Shown here piece by piece: positions 15,181 through 23,134 of a stretch of 25,088 nt of DNA. The notes under the pieces were generated by a model. The model saw nothing but the letters and a program-made list of their open reading frames with translations, was not told the origin of the DNA and searched no databases. Location of the stretch: the NCBI GenBank assembly GCA_050743265.1, contig JBOGEN010000041.1, positions 1-25,088 of the forward strand, given 5' to 3'. How positions within the stretch are numbered: the first letter of the stretch is position 1; each line of letters starts with the position of its first letter. A program made the position numbers and the translations under genes. The stretch comes from JBOGEN01 sp050743265 (lineage in GTDB: Bacteria > Actinomycetota > Actinomycetes > JBOGEN01).

Positions 15181-17727
15181 CTACGCGGGCTGTCGGGAGG
15201 GCCGGCCGGAAGTGTCGGCCGGGCGGCGAGGCGTCCCGGCGGGGTAGCCGTGGGTATCGGCAGCGGCGGGGGTGAGGGCGGGGTCGCCGGCCGGGACGGG
15301 AGGTCGGGGGCGCCACGAGGGTGGGCCCCACGTCGGCTGTCCTGGCGGCGGATCCGCGGCACGCCCGCCTGCCTGCGTGACCGGGGGCGCTCCCGGCACC
15401 CCGGACCTGTGGGCGTCCGCGTCGTCGGGGGTGCACGGCGCGTCTGCCGCCCCGAGCGGGAGCGTGAACGTGAAGACCGAGCCTTGCCCCAGGGTGGAAC
15501 ATACGGCGACGTCCCCGCCCATCGCGCGGGCGAGGTGGCGGGCGATGTAGAGGCCGAGGCCGGTACCGCTCGTGGTCATGACGGCGGGGTCCTCGACGCG
15601 GTGGAACTTCTCGAAGATCCGGTCGAGCTGGTCCGCCGGCAGGCCTCGCCCGCGGTCGGTCACGGTCACGCGTCCCACGCCGTCGACCGCGGTCGCCCTC
15701 ACGTGGACGGGTGCCGCGGCCCCGGAGTACTTCAGGGCGTTGCCCACGAGGTTGGTGAGCACCTGCACGACCCTGGTCGGGTCGCAGGCGACGGTCACCG
15801 GCTCCTCCGGCACGGACAGGCTCAGCCGCGACTCCCCGTCCTTGAAGTCCTCGGTGGCGCGGCCGGCGAGGGCCGCGAGGTCGGCGGTGCCCATGTCCAC
15901 ACGGCGTGCGGGCTCGGTCTCGTCGCTCATCCGGGACGCGAGCAGAAGGTCCTCCACGAGCCGGGCCAGGTGGTCGGCCCGGTCGACGATGACGTCCAGT
16001 GCCCGGGCCCGCTTCTCCGGCGGCATCTCGTCACCGCGTCGGCGCAGCAGGTCCGCGTACCCCTTGATGGGGGTCACGGGGGTGCGCAGCTCGTGCGACA
16101 CGGTGGCGATGAAGTCCGCCTTGAGCCGGTCGACCTGCCGCTCCTTCGTGAGGTCGTGGACCACCACGACGTAGCGGACCGGCTCGTCGCCGTCGAAGAT
16201 CGCCGCGTACGCGCACCGGGCGATGCGGGTCTCCCCGTCCGGGCGTACGAGCGGGAGCTCGATCGTCGTGTGCGGCGACTCCGGCGACAGCGCGTCCCTC
16301 CCGCGGGAGAACGCGTCGGTGGCGCTGCCGTCGGGCTCGCGGGCGTCCACGGCGAGACCGAACGGCATCCCCAGCGCCTCGTCCTCCGACCGACCGGACA
16401 TCCGCGCGACCGCGGGGTTCCAGAGCTCGACCTCGCCGGAGCCGTCGAGGACGACGATGCCGTCGCTCGACCCGTCGACGACCGCCTGCAGCTTGCCGGT
16501 CTCGGCGATGACCGCGGACAGGTGCTCCGCGTTGAGCAGGGCCACCGCGAACGCGTTCACGATCGGGGTGAGCAGCGTGCGGTCACGGGTGGCGAAGGCA
16601 CCCTTGCGCCGCGAGCCGAGCACGGCGGTGCCGATGGTGCGGCCCTCCGCCTGCAGCGGGGCGAGCATCGCGCTGCGCCACCCGCGAGGCAGGCCCGAGC
16701 CGAGGGTCATCGCGCCGGTCATCGGGACGTCCCGCAGCGCACGCAGACCCGGCGTGAGGTCGAGGTGCCTGATGCCGGCGGACGGGCCGCGAGCCGAGCC
16801 GACCACCGTCCCGTCCGAGAACAGCAGCAGGGTCTCGTCCTGCGGGAACGCCCCGTCGGCCACGTCGAGGAGGGCGGAGACCGCCGAGTCACGGTCCGGC
16901 GTCGCCGCGAGGGACTGCGAGTACGCGAGCAGCTTCGCGGAGCGTCCCCGCTCCTGGGCCTCCTGCGCGATCGCCCGGTAGGCGTACAGCACCGCGGCGG
17001 CCGGCAGCATCGCGAACGGCACGAGCAACGGGACGTGGATCGCCATCGCGACCGCCACGCTTCCCAGCGCCACCGTGCCGACGGCCATGACGACCGAGAG
17101 CCGGGACTCGTTCCTCAGGACCTCGATCGGGCGGCTCCCGTTCACCGCCCAGAAGATCGCGGCCAGGGTGGTCAGGTTGAGCACGTAGAAGCCGAGCGCC
17201 CCGAGCAGGAGCCCGGCCACGAGGTCCCCGGAGAAGGTGTCTGCCGAGCCGCCGATGTGGCGGACCGCGGCCAGCAGCACGGCGCTGCCGGCCAGGTGCG
17301 AGCCCAGGTTGAACAGCGACTTGATCAGCGCCAGCCGCCTCACGCAGTACGCCAGGGTGAGGCCGACCGCGGTCACCACCAGGGCGGTGCCCGACGGCAG
17401 CAGCAGCACGTTGACGATGACCGCGGACTCGAGCAGCGTCAGCTCCTCGAGGGTGTCCCCGTGCCTGAGCCGGACGGACACCAGCTCGGCGATACCGGTC
17501 AGGATGACGAGCGCCGGTGCAAGGAACACGGGGCGAACCCACCCCAGCTCGAGGATCGGCCCCCGCTGCCCGATCGGCGGAACGTCGAGGCCGACGTACA
17601 CGGCCAGCCACACACCGAGGACCACGACCCCCGCGACCACCGCGTGGTGCGCCCCGAGGCGGACGCGCCGACGAGCCGTGCGCCCGGTGTGGGCCTCACG
17701 GCTCGTCGAGGGCGGGGTCCCGGTCAC
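15181..17727 (-). CDS. Membrane sensor histidine kinase: multi-TM, GAF, PAS, HisKA, HATPase
   Basis: 848 residues from GTG 17727, which has no good ribosome site, so a start slightly further in is possible; the short distance from the upstream protease may allow translational coupling. About six or seven hydrophobic segments span residues 28-248, with short loops and no large extracellular domain, so sensing is probably within the membrane or from a partner. A GAF-like domain (262-400) and a PAS domain (408-528) follow. Phospho-His 545 is in SHELRTPVTPIKGY. ATP-binding motifs are NLVGNALKYSG, DRGRGLP and GTGLGLYIARHL. The last 90 residues are Pro-rich and disordered. There is no receiver. It lies 33 bp after the Trp-repeat subtilase on the same strand. 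The cognate regulator may be the divergent single-domain receiver or a distant gene. Confidence 0.92.
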   Translation of the reverse strand: MTGTPPSTSREAHTGRTARRRVRLGAHHAVVAGVVVLGVWLAVYVGLDVPPIGQRGPILELGWVRPVFLAPALVILTGIAELVSVRLRHGDTLEELTLLESAVIVNVLLLPSGTALVVTAVGLTLAYCVRRLALIKSLFNLGSHLAGSAVLLAAVRHIGGSADTFSGDLVAGLLLGALGFYVLNLTTLAAIFWAVNGSRPIEVLRNESRLSVVMAVGTVALGSVAVAMAIHVPLLVPFAMLPAAAVLYAYRAIAQEAQERGRSAKLLAYSQSLAATPDRDSAVSALLDVADGAFPQDETLLLFSDGTVVGSARGPSAGIRHLDLTPGLRALRDVPMTGAMTLGSGLPRGWRSAMLAPLQAEGRTIGTAVLGSRRKGAFATRDRTLLTPIVNAFAVALLNAEHLSAVIAETGKLQAVVDGSSDGIVVLDGSGEVELWNPAVARMSGRSEDEALGMPFGLAVDAREPDGSATDAFSRGRDALSPESPHTTIELPLVRPDGETRIARCAYAAIFDGDEPVRYVVVVHDLTKERQVDRLKADFIATVSHELRTPVTPIKGYADLLRRRGDEMPPEKRARALDVIVDRADHLARLVEDLLLASRMSDETEPARRVDMGTADLAALAGRATEDFKDGESRLSLSVPEEPVTVACDPTRVVQVLTNLVGNALKYSGAAAPVHVRATAVDGVGRVTVTDRGRGLPADQLDRIFEKFHRVEDPAVMTTSGTGLGLYIARHLARAMGGDVAVCSTLGQGSVFTFTLPLGAADAPCTPDDADAHRSGVPGAPPVTQAGGRAADPPPGQPTWGPPSWRPRPPVPAGDPALTPAAADTHGYPAGTPRRPADTSGRPSRQPA

Positions 17728-17760
17728 GAGGGGCCGGGTCCGCGTCGTGGTGTCATCCGG

Positions 17761-19536
17761 TCATCCCCAGGAGCCTGCCCAGGAACGAGCCGCCCAGGAC
17801 CGTGCGGCCCAGGAGCGCGCCGCCCAGTCGTCCCCGGCCCACGAGCGTCCCGCCCACGAGCGTCCGGCCCAGTCGTCCTCGGCCCAGGACCGTGCGGCCC
17901 ACGAGCGTGCGGCCCACGAGCGCCCGGCCCAGTCGGCCTCGGCCCAGGAGCGGGCGGCCCAGGAGCGGGCCAGCCACTCCTCCTCGGTGCCGTCGGTGCC
18001 GGCCCAGGACCGTGCGGCCCAGGACCGTGCGGCCCACGAGCGGCCGGCCCATCCCTCGTCGGCCCACGAGCGACCCGCCCACGAGCGGCCCGCCGGGCTG
18101 AGGGAGAGCCAGGCCCGCATCGCCGCGGCGCGGTCACCGGCGTCGAAGGCGTCGACGAGATCGGCCCACGCGGCGTCGTCCCCGTCCGGCGGGCCCTGCA
18201 GCCCGGAGACGCCCTTGCCCGGACGCACCGAGCGTGCCTCGGCGAGCGCGGAGGCGAGGTCGAGGCCGCCCCTGCCGGCACCGGCCTGCGCGGAAAGTCC
18301 CGGCGCCCGGTAAGCCGTGTCGGTGAAGAGGTCCTTCACGTCGTCCGGACTCAGCGACGACCGGGTGGCGAGCACGGCCGCGGCCGCACCCGAGGTCACC
18401 GCGGCGGACATCGACGTGCCCGAGCCGCGGAAGTACCCGTCACCGACACGGGCGTCCGGGTGCTCGGTGTCGATCACACTGCCGGGCGAGCGGACCGAGA
18501 TCACGCTGCGGCCCGGAGCCGCGAGATCGGGCTTGCTGAGGCCCTGCGAGGTCGGGCCGCGGCCGGAGAAGTCCGTCACGCTGTCGTCGCCACGGACCGC
18601 CGTCCCGCCCTCGTCGACGGCGCCGACGGTGAGCAGGCGCGGGTCGTTGCCCGGCGAGGACACGCTGCCCGGCGCGGGACCGTCGTTGCCCGCCGGCGTG
18701 ACCACGGTGACCCCGCGCTTCCAGAGCGCGGCCAGCGCGTGGTTGAGCGGGTCGCCCTGGTACGGGACCGGGCTCCCCGAGGACAGCGAGAGGTTCAGCA
18801 CCTCCACCCCGTACGCCCGGCCTGTGCGGCCGACGACCTCGAGGCCGCGCAGGACGTCGGTGAGGCTCGTCGTCCCGTCCGGCCCGGCGACCTTGACGTC
18901 GAGGATGCGCGCCCCGGGAGCGACCCCGCGGTACGCCCCCTGCGAGGAGGCGCCGTTGCCGGCGATGAGGCCGGCCATGAACGTGCCGTGGCCGTAGCCG
19001 TCGCCGCCACCCGTCTCGGTGACGTCGACGTGGCCGACGATGCGGCCGGCGAGGTCGGGGATGTCCGCGACACCGGTGTCCACCACGGCGACGGTGGCGC
19101 CGGCACCCGCGGTGCTCCCGACGCTCAGGCCGAGCGTCTCCCGGACGGTCGAGACGGGGCCGTCGGAGGCAGCACTCTCCGAGGCGAAGGAGACCGTGCG
19201 GTCCGGGGTGACCACGAGCCCGGCGGGCAGGACGGCACCCTGGGGCAGCCGCGCCTCGACTCCGCCGGCGAGCTGGAGCTGGGCGACGACCCGTCCACCG
19301 GAGGCACGGACCGCGTCCGCGGCGGCAGCGACCCCACCGGTCCCCGTCACGACAACGCTCTCGAGCGCAGCGGAGGAGGCCGGGGACGACGAGCTGGCAG
19401 GGGAGGACGGAGCCGCGCCCAGGCTGAGCGTGCACGCCGCGACCGCGAGGAGCGCCGCGACGGCGCCTCGGGCTGGGGTCACGAACGCCAGGGCCGCGGC
19501 CGGAGCCGCTGGGCGTCGCTGTTGTCCGAAGGCCAT
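17761..19536 (-). CDS. Secreted S8 (subtilisin-like) serine peptidase with C-terminal Trp-pentad repeat tail
   Basis: 591 residues from ATG 19536, with GAAAGG upstream. Residues 1-42 look like a signal peptide (ARGAVAALLAVAACTLSLGAA), followed by a low-complexity Ser/Pro stretch and a prodomain-like region (60-140). The subtilase domain has a complete triad: D153 (VAVVDTGVADIPDL), H183 (GYGHGTFMAGL) and S375 (GSGTSMSAAV), plus oxyanion N284 (PAGNDGP). From residue 484 to the end, Trp recurs every fifth residue in WA(A/G)RS units interrupted by acidic pentads. It should be active outside the cell or at the wall; the tail could be an anchor, a binding surface or an inhibitor. It is the first gene of an apparent operon with the membrane kinase. 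Related Trp/Ser-repeat subtilases occur in other actinobacteria as far as I recall, with no function known to me. Confidence 0.93.
   Translation of the reverse strand: MAFGQQRRPAAPAAALAFVTPARGAVAALLAVAACTLSLGAAPSSPASSSSPASSAALESVVVTGTGGVAAAADAVRASGGRVVAQLQLAGGVEARLPQGAVLPAGLVVTPDRTVSFASESAASDGPVSTVRETLGLSVGSTAGAGATVAVVDTGVADIPDLAGRIVGHVDVTETGGGDGYGHGTFMAGLIAGNGASSQGAYRGVAPGARILDVKVAGPDGTTSLTDVLRGLEVVGRTGRAYGVEVLNLSLSSGSPVPYQGDPLNHALAALWKRGVTVVTPAGNDGPAPGSVSSPGNDPRLLTVGAVDEGGTAVRGDDSVTDFSGRGPTSQGLSKPDLAAPGRSVISVRSPGSVIDTEHPDARVGDGYFRGSGTSMSAAVTSGAAAAVLATRSSLSPDDVKDLFTDTAYRAPGLSAQAGAGRGGLDLASALAEARSVRPGKGVSGLQGPPDGDDAAWADLVDAFDAGDRAAAMRAWLSLSPAGRSWAGRSWADEGWAGRSWAARSWAARSWAGTDGTEEEWLARSWAARSWAEADWAGRSWAARSWAARSWAEDDWAGRSWAGRSWAGDDWAARSWAARSWAARSWAGSWG
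17764..18093 (-). repeat. 15-bp-period repeat encoding Trp pentads of the subtilase tail
   Basis: Codes residues 482-591. Trp falls at 486, 491, 496 and so on to 586, in strict five-residue register, with a single miss at 516, then W590. Pentads are xxRSW or acidic (DEGW, EEEW, EADW, EDDW, GDDW). Runs of RSW pentads number 2, 3, 2, 3, 2, 3 between the acidic ones, so a higher unit of seven pentads (35 residues, 105 bp) is present about three times. Confidence 0.95.
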
Positions 19537-19539
19537 GAG

Positions 19540-19587
19540 TGCCTTTCACGCGCCGGTGCCTGCGTGGCACCTCTCCCCCGAGGTGTC
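19540..19587 (-). promoter_or_regulatory. Competing hairpins in the subtilase mRNA leader
   Basis: In the minus-strand transcript, GGUGCC (19571-19566) can pair with downstream GGCACC (19560-19555, 5-nt loop), or, as part of GAGGUG (19573-19568), with upstream CACCUC (19585-19580, 6-nt loop). The two stems exclude each other. A third partner, GGCAC, overlaps the Shine-Dalgarno region (19543-19539). A switch-like leader is possible; chance cannot be excluded at this GC content. Confidence 0.4.
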
Positions 19588-19609
19588 GGCATCCCGCGCT
19601 GGGGAAGTT

Positions 19610-19621
19610 GTTCGGCCGAAC
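19610..19621. promoter_or_regulatory. Perfect 12-bp palindrome GTTCGGCCGAAC in shared promoter region
   Basis: It lies between the divergent subtilase and response-regulator genes. Its right half with flank, CCGAACGGGGGAC, is echoed 41 bp on by CCGTTCGGGGGAT (19657-19669). It is a candidate operator for both genes. Confidence 0.45.
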
Positions 19622-19746
19622 GGGGGACGCGCTGTTTCTGACGGGCCACCGTTCACCCGTTCGGGGGATCGAGTCGGGCACCGACCGACCGATGGGGAGG
19701 ATGCGTCGCTCCGGCGACTCGTCCTGTCTCAGTGGAGGTGGTCGTG

Positions 19747-20133
19747 GTGCAGAGGATCCTTGTCGTCGACGACGACCCGAGCGTGCGTCAGCTCGTGCAG
19801 GACGTTCTGGAGTTCGAGGGCTACGAGGTCGAGGTCGCCGAGGACGGGCACAGCGCGCTTCGGGCCATCCAGACGAACCGCCCGGACTGCGTCATCCTGG
19901 ACGTGATGATGCCCGGGCTGTCCGGTCACGATGTACTGGCCAGGGTCCGCGAGACCGACGGCGGCGCGTTCCTCCCCGTGGTCATGCTCACCGCGGCCGC
20001 GGACGACGCCCAGGCGTGGCGGGCCTGGACCGGTGGCGTGGACTACTTCGTGGAGAAGCCGTTCGACGCCGCGCAGCTGCTGCGCTTCCTCACGCACCTG
20101 TTCTCGGAGATCGTCACGACCCGCGTGAGCTGA
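19747..20133 (+). CDS. Single-domain response regulator (receiver only)
   Basis: 128 residues from GTG 19747. GGAGGTGG at 19734-19741 gives eight-base spacing and favours this start over the in-frame GTGs at 19732 and 19744. The receiver is complete: acidic pair D8/D9 in VVDDD, phospho-acceptor D52 in VILDVMMPG, the conserved T in VVMLTA, and K in VEKPF. Nothing follows the receiver, so it acts by protein contact (CheY- or Spo0F-like) or as a phosphate carrier. It is divergent from the subtilase-kinase operon across about 210 bp; partnership with that kinase is inferred from position. Confidence 0.93.
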   Translation: MQRILVVDDDPSVRQLVQDVLEFEGYEVEVAEDGHSALRAIQTNRPDCVILDVMMPGLSGHDVLARVRETDGGAFLPVVMLTAAADDAQAWRAWTGGVDYFVEKPFDAAQLLRFLTHLFSEIVTTRVS

Positions 20134-20141
20134 CCGGGTCG

Positions 20142-21707
20142 CTAGGGCACGTCCGGCAGGCGGAAGTCGGGGTCGTACGGCAGCCCGCCCACGTCCATCT
20201 GCGCCTTCTGCAGGCGTCCCGCGTAGTCCCAGTTCATCGACTGCCACCGGGTGAACTGGTCGAGCACCCAGACGCCGGACAGGCGCGACCCGTTGCCTGA
20301 CAGGCCGTTGCCGCCGAACGGCAGGTGCGCCTCGGCACCGTTCGTCGAGTTGTTCACGCTGAGCATCCCGGCCGAGCAGCGCTCGCGGAAACGGAACGCG
20401 GTGGCCGGGTCGCTCGTGTAGATCGCCGCAGACAACCCGTACCCATGCCCGTTCGCGAGGTCGACCGCCTCGTCGAACGTCTGGTACGTGGCGACGCCGA
20501 CGAGCGGGCCGAAGGTCTCCCTGGCGTACAGCACGTCACGGGGCGTCACGCCGTCGACGAGCGTCGGATGCGCGTACACCCCGCGGTCCGGGTCGCCGAC
20601 GAAGCCGCTGCGCGGGTTGGACGAGGTGATCCGTCCGGTGCCGGTCGAGCCGTACACCTTGTGGTGGTCGCCGACGTGGTCGAGGAACGACAGGAACACC
20701 TCCAGGTAACGCTCGGAGATGAGTGGCCCGAGCAGGACGTCCCCGCGGGGGTCGCCGACCGGGGCCTGCGACACCGCCGCGGCGAGACGCTGGACGAACT
20801 CGTCGTGCACGCTGCGATGCACCACGACCGTGCCGAGCGAGGTGCAGCGCTGCCCGGCCGTCGCGAACCCGGAGAACAGCGCGCCGGTGACCGCCAGGTC
20901 GAGGTCGGCGTCGGGGGCCACGACGAGGGGGTTCTTGCCGCCCAGCTCGAGGCACGGGCTCTGCAGGTGACGCCCGGCGAGCTCGCTGAGCCGTCGACCC
21001 GTCTCCGTCGAGCCGGTGAAGCCGATCTTGTCGAGGCAGCCGGAGTCCAGGGCCGCGGCCAGCCCGTCGTAGGTCGCCGCGCCACCGGCGTGCACGAGGT
21101 GCAGCGCGTCGGTCGGGACTCCCCCGCGCCAGAACAGCTCGGCCAGGGCGTCCGCCACGGCGGGCGCGGACTCCGACGGCTTCCACACCACGGCGTTGCC
21201 GCACAGCAGCGCGGGCACCAGGTACCAGGACGGCACGGCCACGGGGAAGTTGGCGGCGGTCACGATCGCGGCCACCCCGACCGGCGTACGGTAGGTGAAC
21301 AGCTGCTTGTCGGGCATCTCGCTCGACACCGTCTGCCCGTACAGGCGGCGGCCCTCGCCGTGGAAGAACGCGCACGTGTCGACGATCTCCTGCACCTCGC
21401 CGAGCGCCTCGCCGTACGGCTTGCCCATCTCGCGGGTCACCAGAGCGGCGAGCGGCTCCTTGTTTGCCTCCACCAGGCGGCCCACCTGGGCGATGACGGT
21501 GCCGCGGACCGGTGCGGGAACCGCCGACCACCGGGGCTGGGCCGCCCGTGCGACGCGGCACGCCTCGACTAGCGCAGCAGGCTCGGCGAGCTCGACCTCG
21601 GCGACGAGGTCGCCGGTGTCAGCGGGGTTCGTCGACGGAGTCACGGTCGCACCTGGACGCGAGTCGCGCCGGCCTGCGATGACGGAGGTGAGGCGGGAGG
21701 CTGTCAT
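20142..21707 (-). CDS. Aldehyde dehydrogenase family protein
   Basis: 521 residues from ATG 21707, giving a normal-length enzyme. It performs NAD(P)-dependent oxidation of an aldehyde to an acid. Key residues are N153 (TAANFPVAVPSW), the general base E254 (CLELGGKNP) and the nucleophile C288 (TAGQRCTSLG). The nucleotide-fold motif is FTGSTETGRRL (230-240). The C-terminal blocks NNSTNGAEAHLPFGGNGLSGNG and FTRWQSMNWDYAG match a subgroup common in actinobacteria, but I cannot name its substrate; semialdehyde oxidation is one possibility. It is convergent with the response regulator (8 bp apart), so not part of that unit. Confidence 0.93.
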   Translation of the reverse strand: MTASRLTSVIAGRRDSRPGATVTPSTNPADTGDLVAEVELAEPAALVEACRVARAAQPRWSAVPAPVRGTVIAQVGRLVEANKEPLAALVTREMGKPYGEALGEVQEIVDTCAFFHGEGRRLYGQTVSSEMPDKQLFTYRTPVGVAAIVTAANFPVAVPSWYLVPALLCGNAVVWKPSESAPAVADALAELFWRGGVPTDALHLVHAGGAATYDGLAAALDSGCLDKIGFTGSTETGRRLSELAGRHLQSPCLELGGKNPLVVAPDADLDLAVTGALFSGFATAGQRCTSLGTVVVHRSVHDEFVQRLAAAVSQAPVGDPRGDVLLGPLISERYLEVFLSFLDHVGDHHKVYGSTGTGRITSSNPRSGFVGDPDRGVYAHPTLVDGVTPRDVLYARETFGPLVGVATYQTFDEAVDLANGHGYGLSAAIYTSDPATAFRFRERCSAGMLSVNNSTNGAEAHLPFGGNGLSGNGSRLSGVWVLDQFTRWQSMNWDYAGRLQKAQMDVGGLPYDPDFRLPDVP

Positions 21708-21777
21708 GCCGCCCGGTCTAGCCGATACGGCGCCGCCCCGGCAACGGGCGATGCGTCGGAGTGGCCCCGCGCCGCCG

Positions 21778-22191
21778 TCAGTCGCCCTGGCGCGGGTTCG
21801 GCAGCTCGCCGAAGACCCGCTCGATGTCGTCCGACTCCACCGGCCACACCTCGGTGACCTGTCCGACGTCGTCGAAGAGCCAGGTCTGCTCCTCCTCGTA
21901 CGCTGTCGGCTCGCCGGTCTCCGGGTCGTTCGCCCGCAGCGAGAGCCGGAACGACACCCGGTCGTCCTGCTCCCGGACGTCGGAGAGGACGACGCGCCGC
22001 TCCTGTCGCGGGATCAGCCGGATCTGCGAGGCCATCAGCGTCACCCCGCTGCGGCCCATCACCCCACCCCGGGCCAGGTGGTAGACGAGGTCATCGGCGA
22101 ACAGCGTGTCCACGTTGTCCTGTGGGGCACCCTGCTCGGCGTCATACTGCCGTCGGAAGAAGTCGCGGACCGCATCGGTGTGCGTTCCCAT
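21778..22191 (-). CDS. SnoaL-like / NTF2-fold protein
   Basis: 137 residues from ATG 22191 (MGTHTDAVRDFFRRQYDAEQ); GAGGGGG lies about ten bases upstream, so this is preferred over the GTG at 22212. The pattern is of an N-terminal helix, then LFADDLVYHLARGGVMGRSG, then strands VVLSDVREQDDRVSFRLSL and a closing WLFDDVGQVTEVWPVE. This is the cone-shaped NTF2-like fold of SnoaL-type proteins. Such proteins bind small hydrophobic ligands or act as isomerases and cyclases; no catalytic pair can be assigned. It stands alone. Confidence 0.75.
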   Translation of the reverse strand: MGTHTDAVRDFFRRQYDAEQGAPQDNVDTLFADDLVYHLARGGVMGRSGVTLMASQIRLIPRQERRVVLSDVREQDDRVSFRLSLRANDPETGEPTAYEEEQTWLFDDVGQVTEVWPVESDDIERVFGELPNPRQGD

Positions 22192-22285
22192 CGGTGTCGT
22201 GCCCCCTCGCACGGGTCGGTCGTTTCCCCCCGCCCGCGAACCTAACGCCGTCCGGGGGCGGGGGCCACGACCGGGTCCCGTGTCG

Positions 22286-22302
22286 GGGGCCCTCGAGGCC
22301 CC
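22286..22302 (-). terminator. GC hairpin downstream of the NlpC/P60 gene, possible terminator
   Basis: GGGGCC and GGCCCC pair around a 5-nt CTCGA loop, about 80 bp past the stop codon on the minus strand. There is no U-tract. A second inverted repeat, CGAAGCG (22374-22380) with CGCTTCG (22394-22400), brackets the stop codon itself. Confidence 0.35.
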
Positions 22303-22380
22303 GTCGGGGAATGCCGGAGACGTCGCGACTGCCGGGGTGGCCGGGCCCCAGCCCGCGCCCGGGCCAGGGCCGCCGAAGCG

Positions 22381-23124
22381 CTAGGAGGCGCGCCGCTTCG
22401 CCCCGTGCCGCACGAGGTAGCCCCAGGTCCCCGGGCCGGTGGTGCCGGACGCGTCCCAGCCCAGCCGGCTCTGGATCCGCGCGATCAGGCGCCGGGTCTC
22501 CTCGGTGTACCGGCCGCTGACCCGGAGCGAGTGCCCGTTGGCACGGAGCCTCTTCTGCACCGCGCGCACGTGGTCCCCGGACGAACCGGGGAAGACCTTG
22601 AGCAGACCGCGGGCGCTCCGCCCCGCCGGCCGGGTGCCGTAGTGGCGCAGCCCCGACGACCACATCTCGTCGATGCTGACCACCCGGCCCGGACGCGGCG
22701 AGTGCAGCACCATGTGCCGGCCGAGGAAGATGGCGACGTGGTGGACGGGCCGGCCCCAGTAGACGAGGTCACCCGGCTTCCACCGGGACCGTGCCACCTT
22801 GGGGCCCGCGCTGAACTGGGCACGGGACGTCCGAGGGATCCAGACGCCCGCCTCCCGGTACGCGGACTGCGTGAGCCCGGAGCAGTCGAACGATCCCGGT
22901 CCGGTTGCCGCCCACCGGTAGGGGTCGCCGAGCTGGTTGAGCGCATACCTGATGGCGGTCGCGGCCGGGCGGGAGGTCCTCGCGTCGGCGGGGTCGGCGT
23001 TGACCGTGCCGATGCCGAGCAGCGAGGCGGTGAACAGGAAGACCAGGGCAGGGACGGTGATGCGTCGACTCGTCCGGCCTCTGGTCGGACGCATGCGGGC
23101 ATGCGTCATCGACATCTGGGACAT
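22381..23124 (-). CDS. Secreted NlpC/P60 cell-wall endopeptidase with peptidoglycan-binding-like C-terminus
   Basis: 247 residues from ATG 23124; GGAGG six bases upstream decides the start, and the open frame upstream is the riboswitch. A basic N-terminus is followed by a signal helix (ITVPALVFLFTASLLGIGTV, 22-41) and cleavage near NADPADA. The NlpC/P60 domain (about 55-170) has the nucleophile C81 in FDCSGLTQSAYREAG, H129 in HHVAIFLG and H141 in VLHSP as the likely third polar residue. Residues 178-247 (GDHVRAVQKRLRANG, then RIQSRLGWDASGTTGPGTW) form a peptidoglycan-binding-like helical domain. It cleaves peptide stems of peptidoglycan during growth or division. Expression is controlled by the c-di-AMP riboswitch in its leader. 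Confidence 0.93.
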   Translation of the reverse strand: MSQMSMTHARMRPTRGRTSRRITVPALVFLFTASLLGIGTVNADPADARTSRPAATAIRYALNQLGDPYRWAATGPGSFDCSGLTQSAYREAGVWIPRTSRAQFSAGPKVARSRWKPGDLVYWGRPVHHVAIFLGRHMVLHSPRPGRVVSIDEMWSSGLRHYGTRPAGRSARGLLKVFPGSSGDHVRAVQKRLRANGHSLRVSGRYTEETRRLIARIQSRLGWDASGTTGPGTWGYLVRHGAKRRAS

Positions 23125-23134
23125 GGATGCCTCC

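Noticed and set aside
17761..18093. CRISPR-like array
   Set aside because: The 15-bp period is in frame and encodes protein pentads; there are no spacers of 30 bp or cas genes.
17237..18313. Plus-strand frame with repeated AQERAAQDRAA-like units
   Set aside because: It is the antisense reading of the Trp-pentad repeat; the period is imposed by the real gene.
15250..19641. A 1463-codon open frame on the plus strand
   Set aside because: It is antisense to the membrane kinase and subtilase, which have full catalytic motifs. Low stop frequency in GC-rich DNA produces such frames; its protein is Arg/Gly/His-rich with no domain.
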